From positions 1,798,001 through 1,862,000 of the forward strand of contig NC_047068.1 in the NCBI RefSeq assembly GCF_902459465.1: a stretch of 64,000 nucleotides of DNA, in the 5' to 3' direction. Made by a program: the position numbers and the translations under genes. The stretch is from Asterias rubens. Its lineage: Eukaryota; Echinodermata; Asteroidea; Forcipulatida; Asteriidae. This document shows positions 55,886 through 64,000 of this stretch, in pieces. The notes below the pieces were generated by a model. The model made no database searches and was not told where the DNA came from. It was given only the letters and a program-made list of their open reading frames with translations. The stretch's first letter is position 1. Every line of letters begins with the position of its first letter.

Positions 55886-56012
55886 GTTTAATTTGCGGAG
55901 GTGCAACCCTGTCGGATTTGCACTTTTGTTGGGCAGTTTTGGGATCGCTAGGCAGCCATTATGACGGTTTTCTTCTTCGTTTTTGGTAGGGTTCGTGGTT
56001 TGGTATTCTCAT
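55881..56012 (-). other. ATF4: ATF4 5'-UTR exon 1 with a possible extra uORF
   Basis: Contains uORF1 and the uORF2 start, and ends at the 55881 donor edge. An ATG at 56010-56012 would open a further 17-codon uORF whose TAA overlaps the uORF1 ATG (TAATGG), if transcription starts upstream of it. The transcription start is not located. Confidence 0.55.
55948..55959 (-). promoter_or_regulatory. ATF4: ATF4 uORF1 (three codons)
   Basis: ATG GCT GCC TAG on the minus strand, 62 nt before the uORF2 start. Vertebrate ATF4 uORF1 also encodes only three residues and promotes reinitiation downstream. Confidence 0.75.
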
Positions 56013-56339
56013 GTCGTGTGTAGAAAAAAGTTGTGATATAAAACGTGGCGCATGCAGTAAATGTAATACAGTGTATTTGTATAATGAATTGGTCTTTTCA
56101 CATAATGACATCATTATATTAATGCGCAAATGAAAGAATCACCCAAAATGACTATAAATATCTCCGTGAAATTCAACAAACTTCACTAACTTTAATTATT
56201 TATTTGGCTTAGATGTGAATTATAATTCTTCTTCAATTGTTAATAATTTTTGGATGTGAATTAAATCTACATTGGTAACTATTTTCTTGCGGATGTTTAT
56301 AGTTTTTACGCGCATGTCTATTTTTAGCATCAGCAAAAG

Positions 56340-56418
56340 TTGCATCAGAAAGTGCCGACGTCACAGTCAACGTCATGGGCCCGTTAGACCGATCACGTGA
56401 AGGAATGATGCTGATTGG
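56340..56418 (-). promoter_or_regulatory. ATF4: candidate ATF4 upstream elements: CARE, CRE-like, E-box, CCAAT
   Basis: TTGCATCA at 56340-56347 is the reverse of TGATGCAA, a C/EBP-ATF composite site. GACGTCA at 56357-56363 is a near-CRE. CACGTG lies at 56394-56399 and ATTGG (CCAAT on the minus strand) at 56414-56418. These lie about 330-410 bp upstream of exon 1 as drawn. Individually weak; the cluster is suggestive. Confidence 0.35.
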
Positions 56419-56424
56419 TTAGTT

Positions 56425-58019
56425 GCGGCAATGACATTTTCATGTTCATGCTTGTCTATTTTTAGGGATTACAACGAGCAAAGTTCGTTAACCTGGTTGT
56501 AAACAAACTTGCAATGCAAATTGTGTATTATATCAAAAAAAAAACTTGCGTTGTTTGTACCTACCTGCGTCAGTGGTTTTTTCTTCTTATATTTTCTTGA
56601 AAAAAATTCCATGTAGGTAGACACAATTCCCAACTAGTACGCCATTACAACTTCTTCACAATTCTTTATATTTACAGTCTTTCAATTCGATGTGTTGATA
56701 ATTGGGGGAATAGAATAAATCTTCTTGATACTTACTATGAATAAAGATCAAGCCTGGAATCTTAAGGGCAAGACCATTTTCATTTTGAAAGGGCACTTTG
56801 GAAATCTTTAAAGTCAATACATGAGAAATTTCTGAAGGGCCACCAAGGCCAAAAACCAGGGCCAAACAAAGGCCGTTGCCTCATGCTTGGAAGAAAATTT
56901 GTCTGAAGAAGTTTCAGCATCCTTAGTTGTCAAGTTTTCAGAGTATAGAGATAGTTATTGAACATAAAAAAGTGTTTCACTAAAACAAATAAAATGCCTA
57001 ATACAAACATATCCAACAACAAACCAACTTAAAATCATCAAAGTCCAAACAGAGGTTTCTAACGGTTTTTTTCAAGCACCTGTCTCCTGAAGCCAGGAAG
57101 AAACAATAGTAAGGAAATACAAATGAAGTTATGTTGTAAACACAAGCAACAATATCAACAATGGATACATTCAAGATTATATTTCTGGATGTTTTCCAGA
57201 CACATATTTATTAAAAGAAAACAGTTTTCCCAGATCACAGCTCCTTCATGTCAAAGCACGGTCATGGCATATGGATACAAATACACATAAACCCAATCGA
57301 GCGCAATCACACTAACCAAGTTATTCATACAATAACAATTGGAGTGGTCTCTGCAATGCAAATGCTGTCAACACCAAATGGGGTTTCCATTTCAAAAATA
57401 ATCTCCATTTTCTCAAAGATTTAAACCAACAAAGTTGAAAATATAATTTGTTTTAACATAGCTCTGAATGTTGTATACAATCATTAAAATTTCAACCGCA
57501 GTAAAATGCGGACAATTAGTTTTAAATTTAACATTTAGGCATGTCCCTCATACAGCCGAGACCATAGCCCTGGTTTTAATAATACGCTACACGAAGAACA
57601 AAGTCACAAGCTAAAAAATTAAAAAACAAATCTACTTGAATCCCATATAACTGCAGCTTATGTTGGAATAATAAACTGAAATATTTAACCAGATAATCAG
57701 TATTAATTAATGCTATATATGCTTATTACTTTAATTGGATTCAGGGGGTCAGCATTGTCTTAATTCCTACACTCATATTAGAGAATACCATTCTACGCTA
57801 GTCATTTTGCTGAAAAGTCTGTTCATTACTCACTCACAACTTTTAAACATTTCATAACAAAGCAGTAACAACTAGAGTTCCAGACAGAAATGAATCACAA
57901 ATTCTATACATTGAAATCAATTCCATAAAACCTAAGATTGTAATTAAAAAATAAGAAATATATATTCATTAATTTATTGAAAGATACTATGATCAATAAT
58001 TGATTTACAAATAATAAAC
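56425..58019. other. non-coding interval upstream of ATF4
   Basis: No supported gene. 56755-56885 is a diverged copy of the GGGGGCATGGAGG repeat (AAGGGCAAGACC, GGGCCACCAAGGCC). Confidence 0.4.
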
Positions 58020-58398
58020 TTAAAGCACTGGACACTATTGGTAATTGTCAAAGACCAGTCTTCTCACTTGGTGTATCTCAACATACGCATAAAATAACAA
58101 ACCTGTGAAAATTTGAGCTCAATTGGTCGTCGATGTTGCATGATACCTTTGAAAGAAAAAACACCCTTGTCACACGTAGTTGTGTGCTTTCAGATGCTTG
58201 ATTTCGAGACCTCAAATTCTAAATCTGAGATCTCAAAATCCAATTCATGTACTTCTTTCTCGAAAACTACTTTACTTCACAGGGAGCCGTTTCTCACAAT
58301 GTGTTTAACTATCGACAGCTCCCCATTACTTGTTACCAAGTAAGGTTTTACGCTTATAATTATTTTGAGTAATTACCAATAGTGTGCACTGCCTTTAA
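58020..58398 (-). mobile_element. T2/Kolobok-like MITE family A, full-length copy
   Basis: Ends TTAAAGCACTGGACACTATTGG and AATAGTGTGCACTGCCTTTAA, TTAA on both sides, with the GAGACCTCAAATTCTAAATC type of central stem-loop. Confidence 0.8.
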
Positions 58399-58399
58399 A

Positions 58400-60430
58400 A
58401 TCACTTCATCCTTCTTATAGTTTGTCTAGTACTTTAAAATGATGTCCAATCTGATATTTGGTCCTTATTAACGCAAAGCTAAGAAATACTCTTTAAATCA
58501 ACGCATAATCCTAAATATTGATGGTATACCGAATTAACTTTTTGTACTAAATTATAAGGAGTCAAGCTACACATTATTCCTGGTTGTTTTGTGTAAGTCC
58601 TTCAATAGTACAGATACCATACAGTGTGTCATTTCTGTACCTCTTCATCACAACTTTCCTTGTGGCTCATTGATACTTAATGACATCCAGTAACTACAGA
58701 CACAGAACAAAACATCAATTGTCAAGAATAGGAAGCAGTTTTAAACAATTGAAACATATTTTTGTATTGGAGCTGCTTTTGCTCAAACATCCCCCAAAAA
58801 ACATTTAAAGGTATGGGTACTTAATGCATACAGTCAACACTCACGATAAAGAGAACTGTGGATAGACCATGTGACCTTTGTTTACAACAAGTGTGACCTT
58901 GTACATTCTTTGGCTAGTCTGGCAGGCAAGATACTGCACTGGCCATATGGGAAAGTTAACATTTTGTGTCATAATTTTCCACATCAATCCAAGAGATATG
59001 AATGTAAAATCTCCATAAAATATAAGATTTTGTTTTCTTACATTAGGCTGTGTACAAAAGCGTGCCTGCAGGAAGTCCAGACTCTGTGGCTCTTTTGTAA
59101 ACATTTGATGTCGCAGTTCACATCGTCTATAAAGACTACAGTTTTAAGTCCCAAATCTCATCTCTACTTTGTGTTTCTGTCTTAAGCTGTCCTTTTATGA
59201 CAAGAGGCAATTTGGCAAGCCCAAGTGATCTTGTTATAACGAGAGTTGACTGTAATGGATATTCTTATACTACAGATGATGCAATACGTTTCCCAACTTC
59301 AATGGAATTTCAGTTAATGCAACTTTCTCTGGGCATGCATGGAAGTGCCCAACTTTTACACCTATAAATAGAGAGTTAACAATAATTTTTGGAAGCACCC
59401 CTCTAAGAATGGACCCTTCCTACGAAATATGCTAATTACATTGACGCATGCGTACAGACCCTGTTGGTTGGCAAACGCCACAGAGTTGTGCACTAAGCAG
59501 ACGCGCAATCGCGTCTGTGTCACGCACCCATTAGCGGTGTACAAAACAGCGTGATGTTCCCTCATTTTGCCAACCAAAACGTTAGTGCGCACACGCTATG
59601 TGCAATTTACATGTTTCATGGGAAGGGTCTATTGAGGACTTTGAAGCATTATCTTATTAGTTAGGAGTTAAGATGTTTCAAACTGGACCACTCTTGGTAA
59701 TATCAACGACATGCTTAATAATGATTGCCATCCTACAAGTTAGCTAAACAAATTAAAGACCAGTGACTTTGTCACCATTTCCAAGACTTAATTACAAATT
59801 AATCAATTAAAAACATGAACAAAAGAATCAACTTATATTATCTCGGGAAAACAAACAATTGTAAAAAATATCGTTGACAACTTAGCCCTATCAATTAATT
59901 GAGATGTATTTTTTAAATTCAATTGTTTCAGTGTTTGGTTAAACGCAAACAGGAAAAAAACTAACTTGTTCATGAACTTGTCTTAGAGACATGTAAAGAC
60001 AGTATTTTAGCGGGGGAGGTGAACAACATAAATGATGTTGGAAATTGTAGCAAAATTTATTTCCATTCCCCCGAAAAAACTACACAGTAATAATGACAGA
60101 TTACTGTTTTACATAAATAAAAATTAAAACATGTTTTTGGTGGGGGTTTTTTTTTTTTGGGGGGGGAAACATCTGGTTCTATTACAGTTTTTTTTATCTT
60201 AAGCGTATTAAAAACAAGTTGTTCCCTAAATTTAACTTAAACCTTTCCTAAATTTCATTTCTTTGACAACTGAAACCAATCATAAGCGGTACACTTAAAA
60301 GTTTTAGATAACACTTATTGTTTAATAAATGTTTTTAATGCCAACAAAATCTGGTAGGTAATCCTTAGGATTAACCGTTCTGGCCACCACAATGAGTTTA
60401 CTGTAGCATTATTTGATTAAGGGAACTTAA
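58400..60430. other. non-coding interval
   Basis: Small open frames on both strands (58841-59185) overlap each other and have no recognisable product. A T/G homopolymer patch lies near 60147-60168. Confidence 0.4.
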
Positions 60431-61120
60431 TTGAACTCAGGTCTTATCCCGAGTACATGTATGCATGACGGCATTAGGCATAACTTAGCTCATGCTTAAG
60501 CTTGAGTGCCAAGGTATTGCATGAAATGCTTAAATACACTATATATTGAACTCAGGTCTTATCCCGAGTACATGTATGCATGACAGCATTAGGCATAACT
60601 TAGCTCATGCTTAAGCTTGAGTGCCAAGGTATTGCATGAAATGCTTAAATACACTATATATTGAACTCAGGTCTTATCCCGAGTACATGTATGCATGACA
60701 GCATTAGGCATAACTTAGCTCATGCTTAAGCTTGAGTGCCAAGGTATTGCATGAAATGCTTAAATACACTATATATTGAACTCAGGTCTTATCCCGAGTA
60801 CATGTATGCATGACAGCATTAGGCATAACTTAGCTCATGCTTAAGCTTGAGTGCCAAGGTATTGCATGAAATGCTTAAATACACTATATATTGAACTCAG
60901 GTCTTATCCCGAGTACATGTATGCATGACGGCATTAGGCATAACTTAGCTCATGCTTAAGCTTGAGTGCCAAGGTATTGCATGAAATGCTTAAATACACT
61001 ATATATTGAACTCAGGTCTTATCCCGAGTACATGTATGCATGACGGCATTAGGCATAACTTAGCTCATGCTTAAGCTTGAGTGCCAAGGTATTGCATGAA
61101 ATGCTTAAATACACTATATA
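60431..61120. repeat. 115-bp tandem repeat, exactly six copies
   Basis: Units begin TTGAACTCAGGTCTTATCCC at 60431, 60546, 60661, 60776, 60891 and 61006; 690 bp in all. The copies are almost identical: the visible variable site is GACGGCAT (units 1, 5, 6) versus GACAGCAT (units 2-4). Each unit has the palindromes GTACATGTATGCATG and GCTTAAGCTTGAG-type strings. Confidence 0.95.
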
Positions 61121-62923
61121 ATAGTCAAACCACAGAAATCATGCACAGGGTAACTGTTGCTGACAGCCTAAAGGAAAGGGTGTTGTTTGCACTAATAAAA
61201 AAACCTGTTTTGTTTACATCATCCTTAAGTTATTTTCTCCTCTGTATGTCTGGAGATATCAGTCAATAAAAATAAAATGGACTTAAATTCTTTTAATCAC
61301 GGGATAGGTTAACTGTAGTTAACAGTTTGTAGATCCCAAGAATTTGTAACATCTAAACAGGGCCCAATTTCATGGCTAAGGCCAAAATCTGGGCTTCTGA
61401 TCACGATTCCCGCTTACGTGCAAGCGCCAAATTTCTAAAACTAGTAAAGTCCTATTAAAATATAGGAGACCAACAGAACTCAAAGACCTAATAACTCGAC
61501 TCATATGAATAAACATCCTATTTCACAAATGTTTGAGTAAGAAATGGCATTTAAAAATCACAAACAAAACTTAGCTGTTAAGGTTAAAAGGAAAAACAAT
61601 AAAGCAGAAAGACCTAACAATAAAGTGGTTATTATTTCTTAGCATTCCTAAGTATAAGTGTTAAAATGAAATGTTTTTGGGGTTCTTTTTTTGGCGTAAT
61701 GAATGCATGGTTTAATGACCAAATAAAGCAATATGATGAACATGTAACTTGAACTGACATTTCAATGATTATTATCATGAGAATTAAAATCAATCCAACC
61801 ACATTGACAAGGCATGCAGAACTGTTTTCTCTGTTTGGCTAGTACAATTTATGTCCTTGCACAGCAATATTTTTATTTGACATTTATTTCAAATTGAAAA
61901 TGGGAAACTTTACGATCAGCTGCTATTTTTATACAATACATAAATTTTCCCAAAAGCTTGTATGAACCCAAACCAACCATGTTTTCAACATTTATAACTC
62001 ATTTCTGCTGTGATTCTCTTATCTTAGGCTTTGAAAATGAGCTCCTTAATAATACATTAATTAGTAACTTGTAGCTGGAGATTGTCATTATTACCTTGTA
62101 GATGATGACAATATCGACAGACATCCTTTAATCAAACGTTGCAGTGAGAAGAAAAAGCAAATTCCAAAATATTAAATAGTAGAGTCAATATCCATTTTCA
62201 CACTCTTTCTTTCATCCCCGGGAAATGCAGCCCAGATGAGGCCCTGGGAGTTTGTTTACCCCATGGTTTACCACTTACCCCTACTCTAGACCAGGGGTAG
62301 CTATTCCCCCGGGTATGCCTAATAAGCCATTTGCGTGTTAGATTTGAGTGTTGTGTGGTACATTGACGTGCTTGATCTCAAGTCACCACTTAAGTGTGAA
62401 TTCCTCATACGACAGAGATATTTGCTATGTCCTATGATAAGGGGCAAAGTTATGTAACAGACAGTGAACACCCATACATAATTCTGAATGGATGTGTATG
62501 ACACAATGGTACCAGGGTCTGCTTAGCTTGCCCCAAATCATGTGACATAGCAACTGTCTCTGTTGTCTGAGGAATTCAAATGTAAGCGGTGACTAGGCAA
62601 GTCCTTGAACCAGACATTAATTGAATTTAACTCGCAAAAGGCTTATTGTCGGAGCAGACCAGGGGCAGGACCGGGGGTTTAGACATCATAGTGTGAAAAG
62701 GCCCACCTATATTCACTGGGGGCAAAGAGCAAATGAATTACAGCCGTTATGGAGAGTGATATCAGTGTCTATGAACATGCTTGGAAAAAATGTTTGCATC
62801 TTTTTGTTAATAGTAAACGCGCTAAAACTGACAACCAATAAAGGGTATGGTTAAAAGCTACATGGTTATTTCTGAAACAGATATACACAGAGTAAGACAA
62901 GCAAGCTAGCCATCTACTGATGA
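61121..62923 (-). other. probable 3' UTR / downstream region of the UNK-like gene
   Basis: No other gene seen. AATAAA on the minus strand at 61872-61877 and 61883-61888 are candidate polyadenylation signals about 1 kb past the stop. 61360-61440 is a fragment of the CAGGGC MITE family. Confidence 0.4.
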
Positions 62924-64000
62924 TCACAATGGAAACGCTACGGATAGTTTGGATGTAATTTGAGAATGACAGACAGGACAATTGAGTTTGGAAGAGGCGC
63001 AGATATCACACAGTACAAGGTGATGACAAGGTGACGTGGCTATACTCCTCTCACGTTCTTGGCACACGCAACACAACAAGGCCTCTTTGGTGTGTATTAT
63101 CTGGGGGGAATCAAAGTCAAGAATGATATTTAGTATGAGTTACAACATAACAATACCAACTGATGACACCTGTAGCTGCAGTCAAATGGTTATACTTATA
63201 GAACATTAGAAAATAGTATTAGCTGTTGCAAACTGCTCACCAACCAAAAGGACCAATGGTGTAAATGCAAAAAGAAGTTAATTGCCTGACGTTTCAACCC
63301 TAGCAGAGTCTTTGATAAGACTCTGCTAGGGTCGAGTTGCCAGGGTATTATTAACCTATAGAACTTAAAAAATGAAGTTGTCCCATTGGCTTATTTGATA
63401 TGCCGTAAAGGAAATATTTCTAGATGAAGGACAAGGAATGTCTTCTTTGCACTTCTTTATAATTGTATCATAAAACCATCGAATGGACCATCATTACAAT
63501 ATTGTTCCTAGTATAGAATGAGCATGTTGCTCCTAGCATTATTTTGTTACTTAATTGGCACAAAAACGAATGTTTGCTCTGACTATTTTCTTGTGACTGC
63601 AATGACTGATTGAACTTAAATCTTTGCAGGTTTGTTATTTCATGTTTGTGTTGGGTCACTAAAAGACACCAGTATTTGATTAAAAGAAATGTTGTCCATG
63701 TCATATAAACTTGACATATTTTGGAGGATGATTGTGCCTCCAATAATCCACATAACACTAAAAAAATGGTAATTGTTTCTTTCAAATCAAATCAAAACTA
63801 CTTAATAGCAATATTTGCTGCTGGGCAACTTTGTTTTATTGACACTTGCAGTTAATGGGTTATATCTTTGTAAAACTTACCCTTTCTAATCTGTCCAGGT
63901 CTGACTTTAGTTGCATTTGAAGTTGCTTGAGACTGCCTAATGGTACATTATTCAAGTCGCTTACTTTGTTCAATATGTGTAGAAAGGGTCCACCAGTCAA
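62924..64000 (-). CDS. UNK: unkempt-like RING-finger protein, last two exons (5' part outside window)
   Basis: complement(join(62924..63100, 63881..>64000)). The upstream exon reads GGPFLHILNKVSDLNNVPLG and SLKQLQMQLKSDLDRLER, a likely coiled coil, and ends in phase 0 at an AGG|GTAAGT donor. The last exon follows a GGGGGAA-complement pyrimidine tract and CAG acceptor (63101-63102) and encodes a C3HC4 RING: CCVCQERERSIATSPCHH, LVLCDICASSKLNCPVC. It stops at TGA 62924-62926, 58 residues in. A 'PLxxLKxLQxQLxxDL' helix directly before a C-terminal RING is the end architecture of unkempt (UNK/UNKL), an RNA-binding zinc-finger protein that represses translation of neuronal mRNAs. The CCCH fingers that would prove it lie outside the window, so another C-terminal-RING E3 is possible. 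The intron holds a small foldback repeat. Confidence 0.65.
63222..63350. mobile_element. MITE-like foldback repeat in the UNK-like intron
   Basis: Begins GTTGCAAACTGCTCACCAAC like 47846-48058. Contains a perfect hairpin: CCCTAGCAGAGTCTT (63298-63312), loop TGAT, AAGACTCTGCTAGGG (63317-63331). Confidence 0.7.

Overview
The window looks like nuclear DNA from an animal, most probably an echinoderm (a sea star is my best guess). It is AT-rich, its genes are split by introns, and it is packed with decayed transposons, tRNA-derived SINEs and small inverted-repeat (MITE) elements. The three conserved genes that can be reconstructed are all animal orthologues. The species call is inference from gene style and repeat style, not from a diagnostic marker.

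Layout. 1-20 kb is a transposon graveyard. It holds a hAT-type MITE with an 8-bp target duplication (2.1-2.5 kb), a LINE reverse-transcriptase tail (3.5-3.9 kb), a tandemly duplicated P2X7-type C-terminal domain (5.0-5.5 kb), two nearly identical R2-superfamily retrotransposon fragments (6.4-10.9 kb) and the 3' end of a Gypsy-type pol (11.4-11.8 kb). It continues with a Myb/SANT-like two-exon gene with one stop (13.4-14.3 kb), an unrecognised ORF (14.6-15.3 kb) and an almost intact piggyBac transposase (16.0-18.1 kb). 23.3-30.1 kb (minus) is a complete six-exon gene for RNA polymerase III subunit RPC8 (POLR3H). Its exons are short and its introns are stuffed with MITEs and a SINE. Just past its stop lies an 18/17-bp minisatellite. 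30-39 kb is repeats, including one MITE nested inside another. 39.9-41.0 kb (plus) is a single-exon secreted protein with two C-type lectin domains. 48.3-48.8 kb (plus) is an LRAT/NlpC-P60 family protein with an altered catalytic Cys motif. 52.5-56.0 kb (minus) is an ATF4 bZIP transcription factor gene. 62.9-64.0 kb (minus) is the 3' end of a RING gene resembling unkempt (UNK), entering from beyond the window's right edge.

The strongest observation is that the ATF4 gene keeps the translational-control layout known from vertebrate ATF4. A three-codon uORF1 is followed 62 nt later by a long uORF2 that crosses a splice junction in frame and overlaps the main start codon out of frame. The second is a TTAAAGG-ended (T2/Kolobok-like) MITE family present about ten times, whose ends are conserved while the central stem-loop differs between copies. 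The genes do not form an operon or common pathway; RPC8, ATF4 and UNK are independent housekeeping or regulatory genes, and the lectin and LRAT-like genes are accessory.
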